NCBI RefSeq assembly: GCF_000425545.1
Contig: NZ_AUDQ01000022.1
Coordinates: forward strand, 1 to 46,078
Length of the DNA stretch: 46,078 nt
Source: Sporosarcina ureae DSM 2281
GTDB lineage: Bacteria; Bacillota; Bacilli; Bacillales_A; Planococcaceae
Reading direction: 5' to 3'
Position numbers and translations under genes: made by a program. Under the pieces are notes generated by a model. The model ran no database searches. It was not told the origin of the DNA and was given only the letters and a program-made list of their open reading frames with translations. The first letter of the stretch is position 1. The number at the start of each line of letters is the position of its first letter. Of the stretch, positions 1 to 7,863 are shown piece after piece.

Positions 1-197
1 TGTTTCTTGGCGCTAAGAATGCATTCATAGAAGTATTCGAATCCTTGATTGGTTTGATGTACAGGGAACGATTTCTTCAGGATCATTCCACGTTCATCGA
101 CCATGCAGGCGTAATGTGTTCGTTTGGCAATGTCCATTCCGATGACTAGCGTTTTATCTGTAACTTGATTAATCTTAGCGTTTTGCGTAAAATTCAT
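1..197 (-). CDS. IS110-family transposase, N-terminal part (cut by window edge)
   Basis: The minus strand reads MNFTQNAKINQVTDKTLVIG followed by MDIAKRTHYACMVDERG, the typical start of an IS110-family DEDD transposase. The aspartate in GMDIAK matches the first acidic residue of the RuvC-like catalytic site in this family. About 65 codons are visible and the frame runs off the left edge. The ATG (197-195) follows an AAGGAGG ribosome site. The DEDD enzyme acts on circular intermediates and, in characterised members, is guided by a bridge RNA encoded in the element's non-coding end. Whether the rest of the gene is intact cannot be seen. Confidence 0.9.
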   Translation of the reverse strand, partial: MNFTQNAKINQVTDKTLVIGMDIAKRTHYACMVDERGMILKKSFPVHQTNQGFEYFYECILSAKK

Positions 198-204
198 TGT
201 GAGT

Positions 205-266
205 CCTCCTTGGTATTTAAATTAGGGGTCAATTCGTGCAGATTTGACACCCCGCATCATACCAAG
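205..266 (-). ncRNA. Nested stem-loop upstream of IS110 transposase; candidate bridge-RNA or RBS-masking leader
   Basis: On the minus strand an outer stem CTTGGTAT (266-259) pairs with ATACCAAG (216-209). It encloses an inner stem GGGGTGTCAA (253-244) with TTGACCCC (232-225) and a loop of about 11 nt. The 3' arm of the outer stem runs into the transposase ribosome site (AAGGAGG, 211-205), so folding would mask part of it. In IS110-group elements the bridge RNA is transcribed from the end upstream of the transposase, which is this position. Masking of transposase translation is the alternative. Pairing is seen; function is inferred. Confidence 0.4.
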
Positions 267-831
267 AGGGCTCTTTGTGTTCAAGTCCCCGAAAAAGCTT
301 CTAACAGGAATGCTCCTCTTTTTATATATTTAATTTGCGGTTTGGAGACTTTTCCCTCTTCCACCGACAATATTTAATTTATCCTGCTATCATAACACAG
401 AGATTATTAATATACATAAAGGAGACAACCTCCTCTGTCTGTAATTCAATCCTTAATCCTGTCATTTTGAAAAAAGATTTTGTTTATCATTTTGCGGAGT
501 ACCACAACGGATTAGAGAAAAGATATGACTACTTTAATGAATATTTAAAAAACAATCTTTGTACAACCACTCTATTACGAGGAGTAAACTTTCCAGCAAA
601 AACAATTTCATTATGAAGTAATAGTTGATGACATAATAATCGAAGTAATTGTTAAATATACAGATGGAAATTCTGGACAACAAGATTAAGATGATGGTAC
701 CACAAGTTCTTAATAGAAAAGGATGCCTGGTGGATCAAGAATCAATAATCAACTTGCAGGTCATTTCAAGGAATAATGAATATACAATCGACATACAAAA
801 CGGAAATGTAAAAATGACTAGGGGAATTCAA
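267..831. other. Stretch without a recognisable intact gene
   Basis: This AT-rich segment probably contains the outer end of the IS110 element and then its flank. Open frames of 93 aa (335-616) and of about 60 codons before position 832 exist. Neither has a convincing start, ribosome site or recognisable protein family, so neither is called. The exact element boundary cannot be fixed without another copy. Confidence 0.4.
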
Positions 832-1135
832 ATGGAAGTATATCAAACTACGATTGAGGACTTGGAAGGTGTAGCAAATTTATTCGATGCATACCGCGTG
901 GACTATGAAAAAAGCCTGGATACTGAACGATATGTTTGTAGATCCAGAAGCTCGGAAGCTAGGAATTGGTCAAACGCTTTTACAAAAAGCAAAAGACTAT
1001 GTACAGGAAATAGGCGCAAAAAGCATTGTTTTAGAGACAGCAGCGGATGACTACACGGCTCAAAAACTTTATGAGAATAACGGGTATGAGCGCGATACAC
1101 AACTCTATCATTATGAATTAAAATCAAGTAACTAA
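832..1135 (+). pseudogene. GNAT N-acetyltransferase, internal deletion and frameshift
   Basis: The first part, MEVYQTTIEDLEGVANLFDA then YRVDYEKS, is a typical GNAT amino terminus. The end of the domain appears in a different frame from about position 905: WILNDMFVDPEARKLGIGQ, then LLQKAKDYVQEIGAKSIVLE, ending at the TAA at 1135. RKLGIG matches the acetyl-CoA-binding R/Q-x-x-G-x-G/A loop. The usual 45-50 residue middle strand region between them is missing, and the parts meet out of frame. The total is about 100 codons against roughly 150 for the family. It is almost certainly non-functional. Confidence 0.8.
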
Positions 1136-1229
1136 TTGCTAGGTATGTAATATTGCAACATTAATTATGTAATAAGGTCATCAGGTGTGGTTGCTGTAGA
1201 AGTACTTTGCCTGGATCGGAGGTTGAAAG

Positions 1230-1484
1230 ATGACGCTTAAATGGAAAATAGAAAATAGTATATTTGATAGCTTGTTCGAAGCAGATGTTTGGGCCGATTC
1301 CATAGCAAATGAAATGTATGCAAAGCTGTACGATGGCTATGACACGTGTGATTATAAAATAGCGTATTCGTTAGCTTTTAGACTTGCTGCGATAGAAGAA
1401 TTCAGAGTGATTACAGATAACTCAATAGAGGATCGATATAAAGTTTGGGTCATGCCTTCTACGAAGGGAAGAATATTTCAATAA
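1230..1484 (+). CDS. Hypothetical protein, 84 aa
   Basis: I do not recognise this protein. ATG at 1230 follows GGAGGTTGAAAG, a good ribosome site, which supports the start. The product is acidic, rich in aromatic residues and probably helical and soluble, with no signal peptide or membrane segment. It lies between the GNAT pseudogene and a 56-aa membrane protein in a region of small accessory genes. Confidence 0.55.
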   Translation: MTLKWKIENSIFDSLFEADVWADSIANEMYAKLYDGYDTCDYKIAYSLAFRLAAIEEFRVITDNSIEDRYKVWVMPSTKGRIFQ

Positions 1485-1561
1485 CGCTAAAAAGTGATTA
1501 GTGAGTGCTGATCCAATAATTACAGTTTAGCGCTGGGCAAGGTGAATGGGGAGACAAGAAT

Positions 1562-1732
1562 TTGAGAAAACGTCATATTAAATTTTTGAAATATTTTTTA
1601 ATTCTTTTCGTTATTTGTATACTAAGTAATATCATTTTTAAAGATGATCTCAACGTATTAACTGCTTTTTCAGTAGCGCTCGGTGTTAGTCTAGGAATCG
1701 CATATTTGAGTCCATACTTTATAAAGGAGTGA
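1562..1732 (+). CDS. Small two-helix membrane protein, 56 aa
   Basis: A TTG-initiated frame encodes a basic start (MRKRHIKFLKYF), a hydrophobic helix (LILFVICILSNIIF), a short polar turn (KDDLN) and a second helix (VLTAFSVALGVSLGIAYL). The start is preceded by GGGGAG at about the right distance. It resembles in size and layout the other orphan membrane miniproteins at 7.5-9.5 kb and 42-44 kb. No family name can be given. The opposite-strand frame here is its shadow. Confidence 0.5.
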   Translation: MRKRHIKFLKYFLILFVICILSNIIFKDDLNVLTAFSVALGVSLGIAYLSPYFIKE

Positions 1733-2081
1733 AAAAGTGCAACATCTTTACGTTTAAACGATCGTATGGTGAAAATCCTAGCTATAGTAGATAGACGAGT
1801 AGACTTTGGTTTTTTCGTTGTGGTCGTCACACACGATTCGGCACAAGCGCGTTCGAGATTGGACAGACCGCCTGCCTAGAATTGCAAATGCGCCTGTTAA
1901 AGTGAAGCAGTCTACTTGTCCAAAACCGACACCTCTTCGGTGGCCGGAATGAAGCGCTTTATCCTGCTCGTTGCGATAAACGGCGAGTAAGTTATTCCCC
2001 GCATGTTTTCATACTCCGTTCATATTCCCTCCGCCTGCTGCGTATAGTGGGTGCTATAGTGGAAAGACGGCGATTTTCAAA
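1733..2081. other. Intergenic stretch with GC-richer unassigned sequence
   Basis: Base composition shifts to higher GC from about 1830, matching the operon that follows. An open frame from about 1801 to 1949 reads IANAPVKVKQSTCPKPTPLR near its end and could be the tail of a lost gene. It has no start or ribosome site and I do not recognise it. TATAGT at 2055-2060 is a possible -10 element for the downstream operon, without a clear -35. Confidence 0.35.
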
Positions 2082-2096
2082 TCGTAATCATTCCGA
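2082..2096 (+). promoter_or_regulatory. Zur-type operator
   Basis: TCGTAATCATTCCGA matches the Bacillus Zur box consensus TCGTAATNATTACGA at all positions but one. It lies 46 bp before the start of a COG0523 GTPase and just downstream of a possible -10 element, so zinc-loaded Zur bound here would block transcription. The downstream gene set is one known to be Zur-controlled in Bacillus relatives, which supports the call. Confidence 0.75.
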
Positions 2097-2141
2097 TTAA
2101 CGCACTTGCGGCAAAACAATTAGGCAGAAGGGGAGAAGAAA

Positions 2142-3092
2142 ATGAAGATACCGGTATATACGATTAATGGATTTCTCGGCAGTGGAAAAACGACGATTTT
2201 GCTTGCGATGATGGAAGAATGCAAGCGGAACGGTTGGAAAGCGGGGATCATCCTGAATGAATTGGGAGAGAAAACTATAGAGGAAGACTATTTCGAAGGA
2301 CAGAATCTGAAACAGCTGCTAGACGGCTGCATTTGCTGCACGATGCAGGACGGTCTTCAGGAAACGCTCCGCTCCATCGCGGCCGAGCCGATAAATATCC
2401 TCCTCATCGAAGGGACAGGCGTGGCGAATCCACTGGCGATAGAACGAACGCTCATCAGTGCGGAATTTCGGGAATTATTTGATCTGTATTCCATGATCAG
2501 CGTGGTGGACGCAAGCAAATTCCTCGAGTACCGGAACCGCTTTTCCAGTAACAAGGAAATTCGCCAGTTGCTGCAGGATCAAATGACATGCGCAAAGATG
2601 GTTGTCATCAACAAAACGGACCTAACAAAACCATCGGTACTCGCAAAGGTCGAGAAAAAGATGGAAATCTTGCTGCAACCGGACACACCTGTCTTCCGCA
2701 CCACGTTTGGCAATTTGGAAATCGCACAATTGTTCAGGAGGAGGTACACATTGTCTGGACCGCACGCACAGGCAGCATCCGACCGAGTGCACAGTCACCA
2801 TCAAGCCGTCATCCGTTCCATTCGTATACAAGACGTGCCGGCTATGACCCGGGAATCTCTCATTCGGTGGATTGAACAGCTGCCGCTGGACGTCCTTAGA
2901 GGAAAAGGGCTCGTCCATCTGCTGAATGAACCGGGCACCTATCTCATCCAGTTTTCCTCGGGGGAGCTAAGTTTGGAACGCATGAAGGAAGATGGCCGTG
3001 AACCGGTCATCATCCTGATCGGCGAAGGTCTGCAAGAGGAAGCAATGAACCGGAGACTCCTGGAACACGCGAAGGCGGGTTCCGTCCCATGA
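2142..3092 (+). CDS. COG0523-family GTPase, zinc metallochaperone of the ZagA/YciC type
   Basis: This 316-aa protein has the full G3E/CobW signature. The P-loop GFLGSGKTT is at residues 10-18, the metal-binding CICC (CxCC) motif at 63-66, the IEGTGVANP segment at 89-97, and the guanine-specificity NKTD at 157-160. A histidine cluster HSHH at 217-220 is a likely extra metal site. Members hydrolyse GTP to deliver zinc or a related metal to client enzymes under limitation. ATG 2142 follows AGGGGAGAAGAAA. It is the first gene after a Zur box and before a YcgR/YcgQ pair. The client enzyme is unknown. The CobW C-terminal domain is present but shorter than in YciC (about 400 aa). Confidence 0.88.
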   Translation: MKIPVYTINGFLGSGKTTILLAMMEECKRNGWKAGIILNELGEKTIEEDYFEGQNLKQLLDGCICCTMQDGLQETLRSIAAEPINILLIEGTGVANPLAIERTLISAEFRELFDLYSMISVVDASKFLEYRNRFSSNKEIRQLLQDQMTCAKMVVINKTDLTKPSVLAKVEKKMEILLQPDTPVFRTTFGNLEIAQLFRRRYTLSGPHAQAASDRVHSHHQAVIRSIRIQDVPAMTRESLIRWIEQLPLDVLRGKGLVHLLNEPGTYLIQFSSGELSLERMKEDGREPVIILIGEGLQEEAMNRRLLEHAKAGSVP

Positions 3093-3167
3093 CCACCTTC
3101 CACACATATAGCAAATGAACGCGCCGCCATCACCAAACCGATCAAAAAGTAGGATGTGACGCGATAG

Positions 3168-4166
3168 ATGGTAACTATAATGAGAGATATAATCGGAATA
3201 CTGGCTTTTCTCGTATTCGTTATGCTATTCCTTTACAACACCGAAGTGCTTGAGTACTTCGGTATCATAGTTCCCGACCAATGGTTGCACGTGAACACCA
3301 TTTTCATCAGTATCCTGCTGGAGGCGTTCCCGTTCGTCCTCCTTGGTGTGTTCACGTCGGCGTTCATCCAGATGTTCGTTTCGGAGGAAACCTTGCGGAA
3401 GGTGCTGCCGAAACATGCCTATTTCGGCTTAATTTCAGCGGCTCTCCTCGGTGCGGTGCTGCCTGTCTGCGAATGCGCCATCATCCCGGTAGTGCGCAGG
3501 CTCATTAAGAAAGGGATGCCGCTCCATTTCGGCGTCGTCCTCATGATGTCAGCGCCCATCCTGAATCCGATCGTTGCCGCCTCCACCTACTATGCGTTCC
3601 AACAAGATCTGTCCGTGCTGTACTTCCGTATGGGACTCGGCTTTATCTTGTCGATCGTCATTGGCTTCATTATCTACCGGCTGTTTGGGAGCACCAACCA
3701 GCTAAGATGGACGAAGGACGGTCTGACCGGCGCGGCGGGTATCCGGAAAAGCGTCAGGACCAGCAAGGTCAAGCAGACGTTTTATCATGCGAGCGATGAA
3801 TTCTTTGACATGGGAAAATATCTGATATTTGGCGCTTCCCTGGCAAGTATCGTCAATGTTTTTCTGGACCGGACGATGCTCGCTGCGCTGACATCAACGG
3901 AAGCGGGAGCGACTGGAATCATGATGGGCCTGGCGTTCATTATGTCCCTTTGCTCGGAAGCCGACGCATTTGTGGCTTCCTCCTTCTCCAATCAATTCTC
4001 GACGACTTCCCTGCTGGCGTTTCTAGTGTTCGGACCGCTGCTCGACCTGAAGAACACCTTGCTGTACTTTGCCTATTTCAAGACCAAATTCGTACTCATA
4101 CTGATGGTCACCATCACCGTCGTCACATTCGGTTCAGTAATGCTGGTCCATTATTTACTGATGTAG
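3168..4166 (+). CDS. ycgR: COG0701 (DUF318/ArsP_1) permease, YcgR-like
   Basis: The 332-aa product is a polytopic membrane protein with about eight predicted helices. It has the conserved family block PVCECAIIPVVRRLIKKGMP followed by a second conserved stretch (MMSAPILNPIVAA). Relatives are encoded beside a YcgQ-like partner (next gene) and a COG0523 protein. In Bacillus such sets are linked to zinc limitation, though the transported substrate is not settled. ATG 3168 has an AGGATG ribosome site 9-14 nt upstream. An in-frame ATG at 3180 is a weaker alternative. It belongs to the Zur-boxed operon, 75 bp after the GTPase gene. Confidence 0.85.
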   Translation: MVTIMRDIIGILAFLVFVMLFLYNTEVLEYFGIIVPDQWLHVNTIFISILLEAFPFVLLGVFTSAFIQMFVSEETLRKVLPKHAYFGLISAALLGAVLPVCECAIIPVVRRLIKKGMPLHFGVVLMMSAPILNPIVAASTYYAFQQDLSVLYFRMGLGFILSIVIGFIIYRLFGSTNQLRWTKDGLTGAAGIRKSVRTSKVKQTFYHASDEFFDMGKYLIFGASLASIVNVFLDRTMLAALTSTEAGATGIMMGLAFIMSLCSEADAFVASSFSNQFSTTSLLAFLVFGPLLDLKNTLLYFAYFKTKFVLILMVTITVVTFGSVMLVHYLLM

Positions 4167-4181
4167 GGAGGAGGGAAACTC

Positions 4182-5090
4182 ATGAGAAACAGGAAAACGA
4201 ACGCTTCACTGCAATTCCACATGTTCCTGAGGGCCATCATCTTCCTTGGCTTCTCCTTGCTCATCATAAAATTCGTCGTGAATGATACGATTCAGCTGTA
4301 TATCGCGCCTAAAATGTTGCCATTCGTCTATTTTGCCGGGGGCTGCTTCCTAATTATCGGGATCTTTCTCTTATTCAAGAGCCTGTCGCCGAAACTGAAG
4401 GAAGATATGGAATGCAACTGCGGGGTCGACCATCAGATGAAAGGCTCTTTCATTACCAAGACCTGCATCTATCTGCTGTTCATCCTGCCCGTCGTCCTCG
4501 GTCTAGGGCTACCCGAGAAGGCCGTCGACAGCACGGTCGCCTCCAACAGGGGTGTCCAATATGGCGGCGGGTTGTACAATACGCCGGGCATCGCACAGAC
4601 GGACAGTGAATACGGCGGGGTAGAAGGGGCGAACAGCGTCAGCGACGAAGAAGGCACCACGGAGGCGGACGCCGACTCGGAAATCATGGCCATCTACGGC
4701 GATCAGCTTAAGGAATATTCAGCCATGGACCATATTGAAATCACGGATGAAAACTATCTAGATGTGAGCTATCTGATCAACTTTTTTCTGGACGATTTCA
4801 CCGGCAAAACTGTCTCCATCAAAGGCTTTGTCTACCGCGAGCCGGACTTCGCCGAAGACCAGATCATCGTAGCTCGTTATGCGATGAATTGCTGTGTCGC
4901 CGATGCCAGCGTATTCGGCACCATTGCGTTCGGCGAACAGGTTGGGTCCCTCCAAGATGACACGTGGATCGAGGTGACCGGGACGATAGAAGAATTGGTC
5001 TATCACGATCAGAGGATGGCTTCCGTACGGGCGGAGCAAGTCGATAAAATCGAGGAGCCGAAGAATCCGTATTTGACGCCACTTTATTGA
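4182..5090 (+). CDS. ycgQ: TIGR03943 family (DUF1980) membrane protein, YcgQ-like
   Basis: This 302-aa protein starts with two membrane helices (about residues 13-32 and 42-62), then a cysteine pair (CNCGVDH), a third helix (about 96-112), and a long extracellular part. The late segment RYAMNCCVADASVFG is characteristic of the family and has an OB-like look. Low-complexity acidic sequence links the two parts. AGGGAGGAGGGAAACTC before the ATG is a strong ribosome site, 15 bp after the permease stop. The permease plus this partner presumably act as one membrane complex in metal handling. A strong terminator follows. Confidence 0.83.
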   Translation: MRNRKTNASLQFHMFLRAIIFLGFSLLIIKFVVNDTIQLYIAPKMLPFVYFAGGCFLIIGIFLLFKSLSPKLKEDMECNCGVDHQMKGSFITKTCIYLLFILPVVLGLGLPEKAVDSTVASNRGVQYGGGLYNTPGIAQTDSEYGGVEGANSVSDEEGTTEADADSEIMAIYGDQLKEYSAMDHIEITDENYLDVSYLINFFLDDFTGKTVSIKGFVYREPDFAEDQIIVARYAMNCCVADASVFGTIAFGEQVGSLQDDTWIEVTGTIEELVYHDQRMASVRAEQVDKIEEPKNPYLTPLY

Positions 5091-5168
5091 TTCAAAGTAC
5101 CAGGTCCTGGAACTATTAAGTTTATACGTGGGAATCGGAGTAGTAGTTCCCGTACAATATAGGTATAG

Positions 5169-5214
5169 CAGAAGGCCATCTGATTGAGAAATCATTCAGA
5201 TGGCCTTCTTTGTA
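5169..5214 (+). terminator. Rho-independent terminator of the Zur operon
   Basis: AGAAGGCCATCTG and CAGATGGCCTTCT form a perfect 13-bp stem with a short loop, followed by TTTGT. It ends the COG0523-ycgR-ycgQ operon. Confidence 0.85.
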
Positions 5215-5257
5215 CTCATTTAGAATGATGGATTTGATGTTGATTCCAATAAAATTA

Positions 5258-5331
5258 AAGGTGCCTGTGCAAGAATATTTCATGAATGTTTGTTTTTCAC
5301 ACAGGTACTATTTCTAAAGAACCTGGCACCT
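5258..5331. repeat. Palindromic repeat, GTGCCTGTGT subtype, with adjacent CCTGGCACCT arm
   Basis: AAGGTGCCTGTGC and CACACAGGTACT form inverted arms, and a separate ACCTGGCACCT arm follows at 5321-5331. A fragment AGTACCAGGTCC also sits at 5096-5107. The same arms recur at 16908-16953 and, in the CAGGTCC form, throughout the window. Confidence 0.7.
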
Positions 5332-5507
5332 GATTACAAAAAAGGACGCGTTCGTGAAGTGAACAACTAGGATTATTTCCAGCTTTTTGAGGTGTGAAAC
5401 AAGTTATCGAATGAACCGAACCCTACAATTGATATAAGGGTGTTATGCTAGTAAATATATTTATCAGGATAATATTGTAAAAGATAACGAGTTCGAGGAG
5501 TAAAACA

Positions 5508-6017
5508 ATGAAAGATTTTTATAGAGCATTAACCTATATTAGCGAAATGATGTATGAGCCAAATCATTTAATTTTAAATTCGGTGCATGAAGAAAAACAA
5601 AATGCTAAGTATGGGGCTGGTACATTTCAAATATCTTCTAGAACAGTTCGATTCAGAGTAGCGAATATCACACCTAGTAAAGTAGGGCAGTTTGTTGCGT
5701 TTTGGGAAAAGGATGAAAACAATAAAAACCAGCCGTATTCATATGAGGAAGCACCTGATTTGTTCGTGATCACTACTTTTAAAAGTGAACATGAGTTTGG
5801 ACAATTTATTTTCCCAAAGGAAGTTATGTTCAAACAGAATATTCTCAGATCCAGTTCAACAAAAGGAAAAATGGCAATAAGAGTGTATCCAAGCTGGGAT
5901 AGTCCCACTAGTAAACAAGCGATGAAAACACAGCAATGGCAGTTACCTCATTTTGTTGATATGAGGACCTTAAATACATTAACCGAAGACAAAATAATGG
6001 AACTGTATTTTTGTTAA
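5508..6017 (+). CDS. MepB family protein
   Basis: The 169-aa product matches the MepB family by the pattern YGAGTFQISSRTVRFRVANI, TPSKVGQFVAFWEKDENNKN and the later IFPKEVMFKQNIL block. MepB was first noted as the third gene of the staphylococcal mepRAB multidrug locus. Its biochemical role is unknown. Here it stands alone, without mepR or mepA, between repeat elements. ATG 5508 follows CGAGGAGTAAAACA. It has no signal peptide or membrane helix, so it is cytosolic. Length is normal for the family. Confidence 0.8.
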   Translation: MKDFYRALTYISEMMYEPNHLILNSVHEEKQNAKYGAGTFQISSRTVRFRVANITPSKVGQFVAFWEKDENNKNQPYSYEEAPDLFVITTFKSEHEFGQFIFPKEVMFKQNILRSSSTKGKMAIRVYPSWDSPTSKQAMKTQQWQLPHFVDMRTLNTLTEDKIMELYFC

Positions 6018-6078
6018 CTCACTGCAATCGAGTGCCTGTATTCAAGCGCCAATTTATGGCGCTATTCTGAGTGTTTTT

Positions 6079-6235
6079 AGGACCTGGTACCTGAGAAGCC
6101 GATCTTTGCGGTTGGGTTATGGTTGACCGGCCATCGGAACGCGTCCTGCTACATCATACATCAACGTTTTCCGAAGACTATCCCTTTATAGGATGCGATT
6201 GTATCATGAAGGATTTGTGGTCTTTTAGTAATAAG
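6079..6235 (+). repeat. Degenerate dispersed repeat, copy A (with CAGGTCC-repeat arm)
   Basis: The segment begins with the right arm AGGACCTGGTACCT of the palindromic repeat. It continues with sequence closely related to 11843-11990, sharing CGTTTTCCGAAG, TATCCCTTTAT and ATGCGATT blocks in the same order. Both copies can be read as a peptide like FSEDYPFIGCDCIMKD. This suggests an old coding fragment that was duplicated together with the repeat arm. The 62-aa frame at 6119-6307 has no ribosome site and is not called as a gene. Confidence 0.6.
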
Positions 6236-6245
6236 GTCAACAGAT

Positions 6246-6437
6246 TGTATAAATATCAAATTGAATCTTGGCACACCTTCATTAATGTTTTTCTCGGAAG
6301 ATCTTGATAAGTTGCATAGCACCCTGTCAAATAAAAATATCACAGTCGGAGAAATTGTAACTATGCCTTCCGGAAAAGTATTCAATTTTGCCGATAGCGA
6401 ACAAAATTATTTTGCAGTTATGGAAAAGAGTAAATAA
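6246..6437 (+). pseudogene. VOC-family (glyoxalase/bleomycin-resistance fold) C-terminal fragment
   Basis: In the frame ending at TAA 6435-6437 the sequence reads GTPSLMFFSEDLDKLHSTLS then NKNITVGEIVTMPSGKVFNF and ADSEQNYFAVMEKSK. This is the second half of a vicinal-oxygen-chelate domain protein, including the NFADSEQNYFAV block that normally carries a metal-ligand region. The first half is missing and the sequence upstream is the dispersed repeat, so the gene looks replaced at its 5' end. There is no start codon with a ribosome site. Confidence 0.75.
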
Positions 6438-6659
6438 CTTCTAGTAACACGTCGCATAAAAGAAGGATTTTGAAATCACTTCAATAAATTTACTTGGCAA
6501 TTGGATAGACTTAGTGAAAGAAGAGGTTTTATAACTTCCTGAAAATACATTTGAAGTAAAAGTGAATTAAAATGAAGAAATAACTATAATGAAAAACTAG
6601 AACGTAATAAAATTTATTATACTTTATATAAAACAAGAGATGATTGAAAGGTGATATAA

Positions 6660-7136
6660 ATGAAAAATAATAATGACTTAGTATCTCAAGAAATAAGAAG
6701 TTTATTTGCCGACAATGCTGAATTCTGGATTATTAATGACATACAAGTTAATTACTTAGAAGAAACCATTGTCTTAAATTTAGTAAGTGTTAGTAATCAA
6801 CAGATTTTAAAAACATTTATTAAATTTAAACAAGTTATGTCACTGTTTATTTATCAAGACGCTGAAATAGAAACATATAGATTAAATAACTATAAAGAAA
6901 ATGATCCTTTTTTACTTTCAGAAATTAGTTATCATCCTAATGGATTTGGAAAAATAAATATTAAGAGCCTAGAACCCGAATTACCACAAATTGAATCTAT
7001 AAGTTCTTCAACTAATTTCTATTTCCAAGTTAATAATAAAGATTGTTTTTTTATTGAAGCAAATTCTTTGATGATTAACGAAAAAGTGTATCGGAATTTA
7101 ATCGTAGACGAAGAAACTATTAAAAGTCCATATTAA
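6660..7136 (+). CDS. Hypothetical protein, 158 aa
   Basis: The product is acidic, soluble and not recognised with confidence. It has a beta-rich pattern (ILKTFIKFKQVMSLFIYQ, then FLLSEISYHPNGFGKINIKS) like small immunity-type or YxiG-like proteins, but this is only an impression. ATG 6660 follows GAAAGGTGATATAA, a good ribosome site. The gene is strongly AT-rich compared with the Zur operon and lies alone. Confidence 0.6.
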   Translation: MKNNNDLVSQEIRSLFADNAEFWIINDIQVNYLEETIVLNLVSVSNQQILKTFIKFKQVMSLFIYQDAEIETYRLNNYKENDPFLLSEISYHPNGFGKINIKSLEPELPQIESISSSTNFYFQVNNKDCFFIEANSLMINEKVYRNLIVDEETIKSPY

Positions 7137-7256
7137 ATTAGAAAGTTTACTATAATATTCTTAAATCAGCGGAGCTAACACAATGTAACTATGTTAGGTT
7201 CATAAAGGAAGCTTTCATCTATTTGACTTAAACAAGCGAATGCGATTCTTGTATAA

Positions 7257-7451
7257 GAGATCTGCACTCTATTCAGTATTAAGGCCAAAAAGTACGAAAA
7301 AAGCGATTTGAACGGATTCAGAGAAAAAGATGAAAATATCTATACGCATTTGCTCCGTTCTCTCTGGAAAGCTTCGAAGTACGATAGTAAATTGCGTGAA
7401 TTATCTCCAGAAGAGTTTGTTGAATTTACTAAAAGGGCTGTAAATATCTAG
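7257..7451 (+). pseudogene. Orphan C-terminal coding fragment
   Basis: An open frame ends at TAG 7449-7451 and reads plausible protein: KAKKYEKSDLNGFREKDENI then YTHLLRSLWKASKYDSKLRE and LSPEEFVEFTKRAVNI. No start codon with a ribosome site exists upstream before a TAA, so it is best seen as the tail of a lost gene. The family is not recognised. Just upstream (7177-7195) is an AACACAATGTAA-TGTTAG motif that recurs at 44089-44110. Confidence 0.4.
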
Positions 7452-7537
7452 GAGTATAAAAGTTAGAATGAGGGGAGAGTATTTACATTTTTTTCTGTAA
7501 ACTTGATTAAGAAAAAATATATAAAGGAGTGCTTGGA

Positions 7538-7702
7538 ATGAATGAAAAAGAGTCTACAAATAAAAAATTTTTGAATACCACACTTACTTTTTTCGGGCTT
7601 ATCTCTATATATACACTTATTCTTAATCCAGATGTAGGTATAAAAGAAATAAGTTTAATGTTGTTTTTTACACTGATTTTCTGGCTACTTAATAAGTTTT
7701 AA
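7538..7702 (+). CDS. Small two-helix membrane protein, 54 aa
   Basis: ATG 7538 follows AAAGGAGTGCTTGGA, a clear ribosome site. The peptide MNEKESTNKKFLNTTLTFFG continues into a helix (TLTFFGLISIYTLIL), a charged turn (NPDVGIKEI) and a second helix (SLMLFFTLIFWLLNKF). Function is unknown. It is the first of a run of five orphan membrane miniproteins between 7.5 and 9.5 kb. Confidence 0.6.
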   Translation: MNEKESTNKKFLNTTLTFFGLISIYTLILNPDVGIKEISLMLFFTLIFWLLNKF

Positions 7703-7863
7703 GAAAAGAGAAAAGATCAGAAAAAACAAAAAACACACTTACTTTTTATGGTATTATCATCTGGGATAATATAAAAAATAGAGGTAGATTAAGAAAGAAT
7801 AGATTTCAACAATCCGTCCATTTGTTGGAAGTTAAAATAGCGAATTCATTATGAGGTGATCGT

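Noticed and set aside
335..616. 93-aa plus-strand open frame near the IS110 end
   Set aside because: No ribosome site, no recognisable family and mixed composition. It probably crosses the element boundary.
1573..1830. Minus-strand 85-aa open frame
   Set aside because: It lies opposite the 56-aa membrane protein, has no ribosome site, and its sequence is lysine/serine/threonine-rich filler typical of an antisense shadow.
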